A DNA stretch of 26,710 nucleotides from an uncultured Clostridia bacterium (GCA_947176115.1 CAMWPK010000005.1:1-26710), one strand, 5' to 3'. Positions 1 to 7,436 are shown, numbered from the stretch's first letter. A program made the numbers and translations. Notes: a model not told the origin generated them from the sequence alone.

Positions 1-23
1 TCATTTTTGTCAAATAGACAGTA

Positions 24-38
24 ATCATATTATATGAT
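24..38. promoter_or_regulatory. Palindrome over the -10 box of the leftward promoter
   Basis: ATCATAT-T-ATATGAT is a perfect 15-base palindrome centred on position 31 and covers the -10 box of the leftward promoter. A repressor site at this position would block transcription. AT-rich palindromes also arise by chance, so this is a candidate only. Confidence 0.35.
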
Positions 39-57
39 ATACATACTATTGTGTCAA
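29..57 (-). promoter_or_regulatory. Consensus sigma-A promoter reading leftward out of the window
   Basis: On the minus strand TTGACA (57-52) is followed by a 17-bp spacer and TATAAT (34-29), a perfect match to both consensus boxes. Transcription would begin near position 22 and run off the left edge, so a divergent gene is expected just outside the window. An ATG lies at 4-2 on this strand but has no visible ribosome-binding site, so I do not call a partial gene. Confidence 0.6.
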
Positions 58-125
58 GAATAAATATGATAAAAATTATAATTAATTTGATAGAATAATA
101 TTTGCGTTAAATATTGCGGAAATAC

Positions 126-154
126 TTGACAAGCAATACTATGCATTGTATAGT
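126..154 (+). promoter_or_regulatory. Promoter of the padR operon
   Basis: TTGACA (126-131), 17-bp spacer, TATAGT (149-154). The predicted start of transcription is near 161, leaving a leader of about 18 nt before the GTG start of padR at 179. The -10 box lies inside the palindrome at 135-157. Confidence 0.7.
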
Positions 155-157
155 ATT
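135..157. promoter_or_regulatory. Candidate PadR operator
   Basis: Inverted repeat AATACTAT-N7-ATAGTATT with perfect 8-base arms lies between the -35 and -10 boxes and covers the -10 box of the padR promoter. PadR regulators usually repress their own operon through a palindrome at the promoter, so this is the natural autoregulatory site. The half-site ATACTAT also appears at 43-49 near the divergent promoter. Confidence 0.55.
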
Positions 158-178
158 ATATATAGCGGGGTACTATAA

Positions 179-490
179 GTGGATATACAGTTGAAAAAAG
201 GGATATTGGACGTATGCGTTCTTCATGCTATTAGCAAAGGGGAAAGTTACGGCTATAAAATAATAAGCGACCTTACGGGCATTATCGAGATATCGGAAAG
301 CACGCTTTATCCTATTTTGAAAAGACTGGAAGTCGGCGGGTACGTGATTACTCGCACTGCAGAGTTCAACGGGCGTCTTAGAAGGTATTATAGGATTACG
401 GCGCTGGGACTGGAAAAACTCAAATCGGGCAGAGATGATTTGCTTGAAATTAATTCTATATATAAAAAGTTATTTGGTGGTCGTATATAG
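179..490 (+). CDS. PadR family transcriptional regulator
   Basis: A 103-residue winged-helix repressor of the short PadR subfamily. Characteristic pieces are the N-terminal helix that leads into YGYKI (residues 24-28), the recognition helix region STLYPILKRLE, and the wing GRLRRYYRIT. The protein ends soon after the wing with one dimerisation helix, as usual for this subfamily. The start is GTG with GGGG at 167-170 in front. It is the first gene of a three-gene operon with a DUF1700 protein 18 bp downstream and a DUF4097 protein after that; in Firmicutes this trio is recurrent and PadR typically controls it in response to envelope-related signals. A palindrome over its own -10 box suggests autorepression. 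The ligand is unknown. Confidence 0.92.
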   Translation: MDIQLKKGILDVCVLHAISKGESYGYKIISDLTGIIEISESTLYPILKRLEVGGYVITRTAEFNGRLRRYYRITALGLEKLKSGRDDLLEINSIYKKLFGGRI

Positions 491-508
491 TCCACAGTGG
501 AGGTAACT

Positions 509-1165
509 ATGACGTATAACGAATGGCGGGACGAACTCAAAAGCAATCTTTTATGCGTATCTGAACAGGAGAGAGTCAGAGTGCTTGATTACTATGCCGA
601 AGCGTACGCCGATAGGCGCGACGCTGGTTATTCCGAGCGGGAAATAACTGCAGAGTTTGGCGCTCCCTACGACGCCGCTCAGCGTATACTAGCAGAAAGT
701 AGCGAACAGTTCTCGATTGATACGTCAAGCGGGGAAAAGAGCGAACAACCGTATGACCAAGGGTATGGAGAATGCGTAGTTCAGCCAACGGATAATACGG
801 AGCAGTATTCGACGCAAAGCGCTCAACAAAGAGCAAGTAACAAAACTTGGATTTTTGCTCTACTTTGTGTGATATTTGCAATTCCGATATTTGGAATTAT
901 TATGGCTATGGTCGGCGTGACGATTGGGTTTTGCGTAACTCCATGCGCTTTGCTTATAGCAGGAATCGGCGCAATCGGCGAGGGTGTTGTCGCATTATTT
1001 TCCGATTATACGTTGGGAGCCGTTATGATAGGATTGGGGCTTGTTATTTTTGGGCTTAGTATTATGATAATGCCGATTTTTTTCAAGCTCGTAAAACTTA
1101 TGTGGAAACTTTTTGGAAGATTTTTCGCATGGCTTAAATCATTGTTCAACGGAAAGGAGAAATAA
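509..1165 (+). CDS. DUF1700 (HAAS domain) membrane protein
   Basis: A 218-residue protein with a soluble N-terminal HAAS/DUF1700 domain (about residues 1-65, with the helices NEWRDELKSNL, VLDYYAEAYADR and EFGAPYDAAQRILAE) followed by a polar linker and a hydrophobic C-terminal half with about three membrane segments, ending in a basic aromatic tail. In this family the HAAS domain is thought to be a partner of the co-encoded PadR regulator. The open frame extends to a GTG at 497, but GGAGG at 499-503 is the ribosome-binding site for the ATG at 509, so the 218-residue start is preferred. It lies 2 bp upstream of the DUF4097 gene, indicating co-transcription. Confidence 0.88.
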   Translation: MTYNEWRDELKSNLLCVSEQERVRVLDYYAEAYADRRDAGYSEREITAEFGAPYDAAQRILAESSEQFSIDTSSGEKSEQPYDQGYGECVVQPTDNTEQYSTQSAQQRASNKTWIFALLCVIFAIPIFGIIMAMVGVTIGFCVTPCALLIAGIGAIGEGVVALFSDYTLGAVMIGLGLVIFGLSIMIMPIFFKLVKLMWKLFGRFFAWLKSLFNGKEK

Positions 1166-1167
1166 TT

Positions 1168-2010
1168 ATGAAAGGATTTGTAAAGGCAATAATCGCAGGA
1201 GCGGTAATTCTTGCTTTAGGAATTACAGTTCTCGTAATCGCATTAGGCGTAAACAACTGGCAATTAGACGGCGATTATAAGATGAAAGAGTATGAATGCG
1301 TGGAAAATAATACCACGCTTGATATTGACTTTTCGGCAGGGACGCTTGAGATAAACTATTATGACGGGGATAAGATAAAGATTGAATATCCTGAAAATAA
1401 GATTTTGTCAGCAACAATCGCCGAGGACAACGGAACTTTGTCATTTTCGACGTCAATCAAACGCAATTGGAATTTTTTGAGTTGGTTTATAAAGACGCCG
1501 ACTGCAAAAATATGGATACCGCAAGGCGACGTTATGAATATTCAACTTGATATGAACGCAGGTACAATAAAACTTGCAGGCGGGGAATACGGTAATATTA
1601 ATATTAAAATGAATGCAGGTACGTTCTCAACAGGAGATTTAGAATGCAAAAAATTATCGGTTGACTTGAATGCCGGAACGTTGAATGCGCAAAACTTAGT
1701 ATCCGCGGAAGACGTACGCATTGATTTGAGCGCGGGCAATATAAATTTTAAGTCGCTCGTATGTCCGTCCGTTGTGGGCAACGTCAGCGCAGGAACGGCA
1801 AATATTAGTAAACTTCAGACTAATACCGTCGATTTTGATATCAGCGCAGGAACCGTCAAATTAGGAATGGTAGGCGCGAAGTCAGATTACAGCGTTGCTA
1901 TAGAAAAGAGCGCGGGTTCGTGCAATATATCAAACCAGACCGGGACTAAGAATTTGCGAATAGAAGCAAATATTTCGGCAGGAACTTTTGTCGTAAATTT
2001 CCTATCTTAA
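1168..2010 (+). CDS. DUF4097 family membrane-anchored beta-solenoid protein
   Basis: A 280-residue protein with an N-terminal membrane anchor (about residues 5-28) and an exported domain made of nine short repeats built around [S/N]-A-G-[T/N/S]. The AG pairs fall at residues 57, 131, 150, 169, 189, 208, 227, 249 and 271, so the last eight are spaced 19-22 residues, as expected for coils of a beta-solenoid. This is the DUF4097 architecture. The gene has a strong site GGAAAGGAG and follows the DUF1700 gene by 2 bp. Families like this sit next to PadR and DUF1700 and are linked to envelope stress or surface sensing; the exact function is not known. Its end overlaps the end of the opposite-strand SGNH gene by 4 bp. 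Confidence 0.85.
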   Translation: MKGFVKAIIAGAVILALGITVLVIALGVNNWQLDGDYKMKEYECVENNTTLDIDFSAGTLEINYYDGDKIKIEYPENKILSATIAEDNGTLSFSTSIKRNWNFLSWFIKTPTAKIWIPQGDVMNIQLDMNAGTIKLAGGEYGNINIKMNAGTFSTGDLECKKLSVDLNAGTLNAQNLVSAEDVRIDLSAGNINFKSLVCPSVVGNVSAGTANISKLQTNTVDFDISAGTVKLGMVGAKSDYSVAIEKSAGSCNISNQTGTKNLRIEANISAGTFVVNFLS

Positions 2011-2741
2011 ACGTAATCTTCAAGAAAAGGCGTAACTATTTTTGCGACCATTTCGTATCCTTGCTTGGTGAGGTGCAGTCCGTCGATAGAATACGCTTTT
2101 TTGAGATTACCGTCGCTGTCTTTGAGATGAGTGTTGACGTCGATATATATACAGTCGTATTGCTTGCATAAGTCTTGCAAAATCAGGTTAAGCTCGTCTA
2201 TAGTATCGTTTGTTCGACTGCCTGTTTTGCTATAAAAGGTAGGTTTTCTCGCAGGATTTACAGGATACACCGATTGTATAAACATTTTGCAATCGGGTAG
2301 CGATTGTTGCGTTTTTTGAATAATTAACTCAATATTATTTGCGATATTCTTCGGAGCTATGTTTCTACCTATATCGTTCGTGCCTCCCAATAATACTATA
2401 TTGGACGGGGCGAGAGCCAGTACGTTGGATTCAAAGCGTTTGACCATGTCCTCAGTCGTATCGCCGGATATGCCTCTATTGTAAGAGTTGATATTTGGAT
2501 AATATTCTTTAAGGTCGCACATCTCAGTTATTGAATCTCCAAAAAATACCGTTGAGCCTTGCTCATCAGAAGAATTCGCGCTTGCGTAGGACAAGGCTTT
2601 TTTGCTCTTATTGCCAAGAAGAGTTATGCCGTGAGGTCCGTAGATAACAAAGTACGATATGACAATAGTGATGCCCAATATTGCCATAGCGCTGATTAAT
2701 GCTATTATCGAATTGCGTATTTTTTTGTCGTATTTTGTCAT
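2007..2741 (-). CDS. SGNH/GDSL family hydrolase, membrane-anchored
   Basis: A 244-residue protein with one N-terminal membrane segment (about residues 9-34), so the catalytic domain should lie outside the membrane. The SGNH blocks are all visible: GDSI with nucleophile Ser70, the glycine block NRGISGDT (Gly90), GGTNDI with Asn122, and DGLHLT with Asp220 and His223. This family hydrolyses esters, for example acetyl groups on cell-wall or exported polysaccharides, or lipids; the substrate cannot be read from sequence. The gene converges on the DUF4097 gene with a 4-bp tail overlap. Its promoter -10 box lies only 8 nt before the ATG, with AGGTG as the sole possible ribosome site, so the mRNA would be nearly leaderless. 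Confidence 0.88.
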   Translation of the reverse strand: MTKYDKKIRNSIIALISAMAILGITIVISYFVIYGPHGITLLGNKSKKALSYASANSSDEQGSTVFFGDSITEMCDLKEYYPNINSYNRGISGDTTEDMVKRFESNVLALAPSNIVLLGGTNDIGRNIAPKNIANNIELIIQKTQQSLPDCKMFIQSVYPVNPARKPTFYSKTGSRTNDTIDELNLILQDLCKQYDCIYIDVNTHLKDSDGNLKKAYSIDGLHLTKQGYEMVAKIVTPFLEDYV

Positions 2742-2749
2742 ACACCTAT

Positions 2750-2777
2750 ATTATACGCAATTTTTTTGATAAGTAAA
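2750..2777 (-). promoter_or_regulatory. Promoter of the SGNH hydrolase gene
   Basis: On the minus strand TTTACT (2777-2772), 16-bp spacer, TATAAT (2755-2750). The ATG begins at 2741, so the predicted transcript has a leader of about 2 nt. Confidence 0.55.
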
Positions 2778-2806
2778 TAAATTATACAAAATTTCTTAAT
2801 TTGTTA

Positions 2807-2834
2807 TTGCAAAGCCGTTGATATATGTTATGAT
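2807..2834 (+). promoter_or_regulatory. Promoter of rsmI
   Basis: TTGCAA (2807-2812), 16-bp spacer, TATGAT (2829-2834). It is placed 27 nt before the rsmI start and divergent from the SGNH hydrolase promoter. Confidence 0.5.
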
Positions 2835-2861
2835 AATAATATACGGGTTTGAGAGGTAGGT

Positions 2862-3668
2862 ATGGCAAAATTATATCTTGTGGGTACGCCGATAGGCAAT
2901 CTTTCCGACATTACTTTGAGAGCGCTTGAAACGCTCAAATCAGTGGACGCCATAGCTTGCGAGGACACTCGTCACTCTCTCAAATTGCTCAATTATTATG
3001 AGATTAAAAAACCTCTTTTCGCCTGTCATAAGTTTAATGAGAAGGCAAGCGTAGACAAGATTTATGATATGATAAAAGATGGCAAGGACATCGCGCTCAT
3101 CACAGACGCCGGTATGCCGTGCATATCCGATCCGGGCGCTATAGTCGTAAATGATCTTTTGGTAAGGGGAGTGGAGATAAGCGTAATTCCGGGGGCTACT
3201 GCGCTGACCAGCGCAATGGCGTTGTCGGGTATATGTCAACCTGTATTTACGTTCATTGGCTTTTTGCCGGACAAAAACAAAGATAGGGCGGAACTTTTAA
3301 CTCCTTTCAAAAACGTCAAGACATCTTTGGTATTTTATTCTTCTCCTTACGACGTAAATAAAGACGTTGAGTATTTATACAGTTTTTGGGGAAATAGGAA
3401 ATTGCATATTGTCAGAGAAATTACCAAGATACACGAAGAGCATATTGTTACGACTTTAGCGGAGGGAGCGCAAGAATCGCCTAAAGGCGAGTACGTGTTG
3501 ATTGTCGAGTCCGCAGACGATGTAGAGCAAAAACCTCAAGGCAGTATTGAAGAACAACTTGCTAATCTGCTAAGTAGCGGAGTTGATAAAAAGACTGCTA
3601 TTAAACAAGTCGCCAAAGCAAACGGACTGAACAAAGACGAAGTATATAAAATCGCCATAAATTTGTAA
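2862..3668 (+). CDS. rsmI: 16S rRNA (cytidine(1402)-2'-O)-methyltransferase RsmI
   Basis: A 268-residue tetrapyrrole-methylase-fold enzyme that uses S-adenosylmethionine to methylate the ribose of C1402 in 16S rRNA, a site in the ribosomal P region. Family signatures are VGTPIGNL (7-14), CEDTRHSL (33-40), TDAGMPCISDPG (81-92) and IPGATALTSA (109-118). The C-terminal 40 or so residues form the small helical extension typical of RsmI (VDKKTAIKQVAKANGLNKDEVYKIAI). Length agrees with the family. AGGTAGG precedes the ATG by a few bases. It appears to be monocistronic, with its own promoter and a terminator at 3739. Confidence 0.95.
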   Translation: MAKLYLVGTPIGNLSDITLRALETLKSVDAIACEDTRHSLKLLNYYEIKKPLFACHKFNEKASVDKIYDMIKDGKDIALITDAGMPCISDPGAIVVNDLLVRGVEISVIPGATALTSAMALSGICQPVFTFIGFLPDKNKDRAELLTPFKNVKTSLVFYSSPYDVNKDVEYLYSFWGNRKLHIVREITKIHEEHIVTTLAEGAQESPKGEYVLIVESADDVEQKPQGSIEEQLANLLSSGVDKKTAIKQVAKANGLNKDEVYKIAINL

Positions 3669-3738
3669 TCGCATTAGATTTGATTTTGCTTTTCATTAAT
3701 TAGACTAACGACAACTAAAGTATTTGATTTGACACGAT

Positions 3739-3768
3739 CCTAAGCGCGTTGCTTAGGTGTTTTATTTT
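3739..3768 (+). terminator. Rho-independent terminator after rsmI
   Basis: CCTAAGC (3739-3745), a 5-base loop, and GCTTAGG (3751-3757) form a perfect 7-bp stem followed by the T-rich run TGTTTTATTTT. It lies 70 bp after the rsmI stop and before the tetR promoter. Confidence 0.8.
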
Positions 3769-3800
3769 GCGCGTTTCTCGGCTACAATCATAAACAGGTG

Positions 3801-3829
3801 TTGACTTTTGAACAAGTGTCGTGTATAAT
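3801..3829 (+). promoter_or_regulatory. Promoter of the tetR-GH110-OYE operon
   Basis: TTGACT (3801-3806), 17-bp spacer, TATAAT (3824-3829). The predicted start of transcription near 3836 lies downstream of the longest-frame GTG at 3821, which rules that GTG out and supports the ATG at 3848. Confidence 0.75.
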
Positions 3830-3847
3830 CAACTTATAGAGGGTAAT

Positions 3848-4435
3848 ATGATAGAGAGAAACCAGTATAGGAGCGCGTACCGCTCCAAGAAGTTAATAAA
3901 GAATGCGTTTTCCAAGTTGTTGCAAAAAAAAGATTTAGAGGAAATCACTGTTACGGAGATAGTCAAACTATCCGGACTTAATCGCGGTACGTTTTATGCG
4001 CACTACAACAATATTACCGACGTACTTGAAGAGATAGAAAAGGAAGTTACGGATAAGATACTTTCACTCTTTTCGGCGTACAAAGAAAGCATCATAGCCA
4101 ATCCTACGCCGTTTTTAAGAGAGATTGCCGATTTTTTGCAAAAGGACTACGATTTTTATAAGCGTCTTATATGCGCAAAGGTGGGCGAGAATTTTATTGA
4201 CAAACTCAAAGAGTTTTTTGTTGCTACGGTCGTGGAAGAGGTGAAAACCGACGAAATACACGGCAAAGAGAAGTTTTTGCTTATCGTCAGGTTTTACACC
4301 AACGGATTTGCAAGTATGTACGTTGACGTTTTCAAGGGCAAACTAAACGTCACTTTGGACAAACTCACAGATATGATGGGCGAAATAATAGCCCTCGGAA
4401 TAGGCGAGTTCAGATTTGAAACTCAACAAAAATAA
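3848..4435 (+). CDS. TetR/AcrR family transcriptional regulator
   Basis: A 195-residue regulator with a TetR-type helix-turn-helix in residues about 30-52 (ITVTEIVKLSGLNRGTFYAHY) and a variable all-helical C-terminal ligand domain resembling the group that includes DhaS-like activators. A longer frame opens with GTG at 3821, but that codon overlaps the promoter -10 box, while ATG 3848 is preceded by GAGGG at 3839-3843. The leader is therefore only about 12 nt. The gene is 33 bp upstream of the GH110-like gene and very likely controls that operon. I did not find a clear palindromic operator near the promoter, so the mode of control is not shown by the sequence. Confidence 0.88.
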   Translation: MIERNQYRSAYRSKKLIKNAFSKLLQKKDLEEITVTEIVKLSGLNRGTFYAHYNNITDVLEEIEKEVTDKILSLFSAYKESIIANPTPFLREIADFLQKDYDFYKRLICAKVGENFIDKLKEFFVATVVEEVKTDEIHGKEKFLLIVRFYTNGFASMYVDVFKGKLNVTLDKLTDMMGEIIALGIGEFRFETQQK

Positions 4436-4468
4436 AGCTAATAGCCCAAGGGCGATAAAGGAGTAACT

Positions 4469-6085
4469 ATGAATTACGAAGCAAGAGAATTTGGAGTAAT
4501 CGCAGGCGAGGACGTAAGTCATACTCTTCAAAAGGCGCTTTGCGAATTAGAAAATATTGAGGGGGAAAAGACTCTAACTTTTGAAAAAGGAGAGTATCAC
4601 CTTTACGCTAACAAGGTATGTACTAAAGACCTGTTTGTAACCAATACAGTCGGAGATAGACAGTGGCGCAGGGGGACGGTACCGCACCGCAACAATATAG
4701 GTATATGGATAGATGGTCAAAAAGATTTGACGATAGACGGCAACGGCTGTGTATTCGTTATGCACGGAAAGATGACGAATATCGCAATCGTCAACAGCAA
4801 GAATATCACGCTTAAAAACTTTTCTATAAAAGTTGATAATCCCGATATGCACGAGTTGAAAGTCGTTGAAGTGGGTAAGACGCACGTTGACTTTGAAATA
4901 GACAGGGAGTCGAGGTATCATAAATTCCATTGCAGATATTATTTTGTGGGAGAAGATTATCGCTCAAGGTTTAATAAGTCGGTATTGGGTTGGTGGTTCG
5001 GATATATCCCCAAAGAGAACGAAAATACTATAATCAGAAAGGCGCATCCATTGAGAAACGCTTATTATATAAAAGAACTTGAACCGCACAAAATCAGAGC
5101 AAAGTATATCAAAACATCAAGATTCAGAGTGGGCGATAGATACTATGTATACGACGAGTTGAGAAGTAACAACGGTATATTTGTAGATAGGAGCGACAAC
5201 GTTTCGCTTGAGAGCGTGAATCAAGGCTTTAATTACGGTCTGGCGTACGTTGCGCAAAACTCAAGTAATTTGCAAATCAACGCTTGCAAGTTCAAACCGC
5301 TTGAGGACAGTTCAAAACTTATGATTTCTTCGGCAGACTTTGTGCATATCTGTATGTGTCGCGGGCAAGTCGCAATAAAAGGCTGTGAATTTGCGGGCGC
5401 GGGTGACGATACTCTCAACGTACACGGAATACATTTCAAGATTAAGAAAATTGTCGGCGATAAGATAGAAGTAAGATTTTGTCATCACCAAACGCACGGG
5501 TTCAATCCTTTGCGCGTAGGCGACGAAATTGCTTTTGTTGAAGTGTCTTCAATGCTTGAGCATGGCAGAGCAAAGATTTTGGCGTCGGAACTTGTCAACG
5601 AAACTACGATTAGATTACAACTTGACGACGTAAGTCAAGCAATAGTCGGCGATGTTATAGAAGATAAGTCGGCAGTGCCGGACGTTGAGTTCTCTCACAA
5701 TTTTATGACGAGAATTATCACAAGGGGAGTATTGATGACTAGCGGTGGCAAGGTCAAGATTACCGACAATAATTTCGACAATACTTCAATGCACTCTATT
5801 CTCATTTCCGACGACGCAAAGTCTTGGTACGAGAGCGGTAACGTCAACGACGTGGAGATAGCAGGTAATAGGTTTGGAAGAGTAGTAGGCTATACCGTGC
5901 AGGTAATGCCGGAAAATACTGTTCACAACGGAGCGGTACACAAGAATATCTATATCCACGACAATACCATAGACAATGCAGACGAAGGCTGGTATTTCAA
6001 GTCGGCAGACGGCGTCGTACTTGAGAATAACATTTCCGATAAGCCAATGGATATGATTGTTATAAACGCCGAAGTTAAAAGCTAA
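4469..6085 (+). CDS. GH110-like alpha-1,3-galactosidase (right-handed beta-helix)
   Basis: A 538-residue beta-helix protein with many short N-[IV]-x-[IVL] rungs (for example KNITLKNFSI). The stretch Asp290-Phe-Val-His, then Gly-Asp313-Asp314-Thr-Leu-Asn-Val-His-Gly is the main clue: GH110 alpha-1,3-galactosidases have, as I recall, three active-site Asp residues spaced +23 and +24, exactly the spacing here. The HQTHGFNPLRVGDEI region also fits the family. Members remove terminal alpha-1,3-galactose from blood-group B type or carrageenan-like glycans. Unlike many relatives it has no signal peptide, so it should act in the cytoplasm on imported oligosaccharide. AAGGAG at 4458-4463 fixes the start. 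It follows tetR and precedes an Old Yellow Enzyme gene. A generic beta-helix hydrolase or epimerase is the alternative. Confidence 0.7.
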   Translation: MNYEAREFGVIAGEDVSHTLQKALCELENIEGEKTLTFEKGEYHLYANKVCTKDLFVTNTVGDRQWRRGTVPHRNNIGIWIDGQKDLTIDGNGCVFVMHGKMTNIAIVNSKNITLKNFSIKVDNPDMHELKVVEVGKTHVDFEIDRESRYHKFHCRYYFVGEDYRSRFNKSVLGWWFGYIPKENENTIIRKAHPLRNAYYIKELEPHKIRAKYIKTSRFRVGDRYYVYDELRSNNGIFVDRSDNVSLESVNQGFNYGLAYVAQNSSNLQINACKFKPLEDSSKLMISSADFVHICMCRGQVAIKGCEFAGAGDDTLNVHGIHFKIKKIVGDKIEVRFCHHQTHGFNPLRVGDEIAFVEVSSMLEHGRAKILASELVNETTIRLQLDDVSQAIVGDVIEDKSAVPDVEFSHNFMTRIITRGVLMTSGGKVKITDNNFDNTSMHSILISDDAKSWYESGNVNDVEIAGNRFGRVVGYTVQVMPENTVHNGAVHKNIYIHDNTIDNADEGWYFKSADGVVLENNISDKPMDMIVINAEVKS

Positions 6086-6146
6086 CAAATTATAATTACA
6101 GTTACTTATTAAGATTTTCCTAGTATTAATAGGAGTAAGAATTTTT

Positions 6147-7346
6147 ATGAATATTTTTGAGAACTGCCAAGTCGGCAAGGTAAAACTGAAGAATAGAATT
6201 ATTCGTTCGGCTACTCACGACGGCTTGGCGGACGAAGACGGCGGACCTAGTGAAGAACTTATTCGCAAATACGCTTTTTTGGCTCAAAACGAGGTAGGAT
6301 GTATTATACAGGGCTATGCGATAGTAAGTCCCGAGGGCGCGTCGTCTTATCCCAGATGTCTTGCGTTTTACGGCGATAGCATCGCCGATAAATACAAAAA
6401 ACTTACCAACGTGGTACATCAATATGGTACGCCTATTATTGCTCAGCTAGCGCATTGCGGACGGCAGACTTCAAGTAAGGTAATTGGAGTTAAGAAGATT
6501 GCTCCAAGCGCTAAAAGACATCTATTTTATCCTGATAAAGCCGAGGCTATGACGATTGAGGATATATTGCGCGTTGAGGACGCTTTTGTTGAGGCAATCG
6601 TCAAGGCGAAAGAGTACGGTTTTGACGGAGCGCAAATACACTTGGCTCACGGTTATCTTCTTCATGACTTTGTATCGGCTAACGGCAATAAAAGAAAAGA
6701 CGAATATGGCAAAGAGATATTCGGCAGATGCAAGATTGTAAAAGAGATTTTGCAAAAGACAAGAGCAATAGTGGGAGATTTCCCAATATGGGTAAAACTT
6801 TCCGCTACTGACAAACGTAAGAAAGGTATGCGTATTTCTTACGCTATTGAGGTATGCAAACTTCTCAAAGAATACGGCGTAGACGCAATCGAAGTGTCTT
6901 GCGGAAGCGTACAGGACGGAATGAATACTATGCGCTCAAGACGTATGCCTATGGATGCTGTGTTTAAGTACAGAGAACCTGTGGCAAGTATGCCGAAATT
7001 TCTCAACAAGTTTTGCTTAGCGTGCGCTAAACTCATAAATCCGTTATTGCCTCAACCAAAACCTTTGACAATGTTCAATTACGATTCGGCAATGGCAATA
7101 AAAGACAACGTCGATATTGACTTGATTTTAGTCGGCGGTGTGGCAAAACTTGACGATATGCAAAAAGCGGTAGATAGCGGAATAGGCGCGGTGTCTATGT
7201 GCCGGCCCTTTATATGCGAGCCAAATTTAGCAAAAAAACTCAAAGAGGGCAAGGTTACGCAAAGTAGGTGCGTAATGTGCAACTATTGCGGACTGGTTAT
7301 TGAGAAAGAATCTACAAAGTGTCTGCTTGGTAGAATTAAAAAATAA
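6147..7346 (+). CDS. NADH:flavin oxidoreductase, Old Yellow Enzyme family
   Basis: A 399-residue single-domain TIM-barrel flavoenzyme expected to bind FMN and reduce activated double bonds or oxidise cyclic substrates. Signatures: the N-terminal LKNRIIRSATHDG (14-26), IAQLAHCGRQ (98-107), the substrate-binding pair His165-x2-His168 in GAQIHLAHGYLL, and the conserved S-x-N-x3-R-x-DEYG at 177-188. Near the C terminus is a cysteine cluster Cys375-x2-Cys378-x2-Cys381-x10-Cys392, similar to the 4Fe-4S site of 2,4-dienoyl-CoA-reductase-like members, but the FAD/NAD domain of those proteins is absent. AGGAG at 6131-6135 lies 11 nt before the ATG. It is 61 bp downstream of the GH110-like gene and probably co-transcribed. 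The substrate is unknown. Confidence 0.85.
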   Translation: MNIFENCQVGKVKLKNRIIRSATHDGLADEDGGPSEELIRKYAFLAQNEVGCIIQGYAIVSPEGASSYPRCLAFYGDSIADKYKKLTNVVHQYGTPIIAQLAHCGRQTSSKVIGVKKIAPSAKRHLFYPDKAEAMTIEDILRVEDAFVEAIVKAKEYGFDGAQIHLAHGYLLHDFVSANGNKRKDEYGKEIFGRCKIVKEILQKTRAIVGDFPIWVKLSATDKRKKGMRISYAIEVCKLLKEYGVDAIEVSCGSVQDGMNTMRSRRMPMDAVFKYREPVASMPKFLNKFCLACAKLINPLLPQPKPLTMFNYDSAMAIKDNVDIDLILVGGVAKLDDMQKAVDSGIGAVSMCRPFICEPNLAKKLKEGKVTQSRCVMCNYCGLVIEKESTKCLLGRIKK

Positions 7347-7361
7347 ATAAGTATAATACGC

Positions 7362-7390
7362 TTGCGATTGCAGACTGCTTATGTTAAGAT
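7362..7390 (+). promoter_or_regulatory. Possible promoter of the lipoprotein gene at 7437
   Basis: TTGCGA (7362-7367), 17-bp spacer, TAAGAT (7385-7390). Both boxes deviate from consensus; there is no terminator between 7346 and here, so read-through from the upstream operon is also possible. Confidence 0.35.
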
Positions 7391-7436
7391 ATATATAACC
7401 AATAGGTTTTATAAATAATTACAACAGGAGTAGAAA

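Noticed and set aside
497..508. GTG start four codons upstream for the DUF1700 protein
   Set aside because: Those bases contain GGAGG, the ribosome-binding site of the ATG at 509.
3821..3847. GTG start for the TetR regulator
   Set aside because: It overlaps the TATAAT box of a good promoter and would not be transcribed; ATG 3848 has its own GAGGG.
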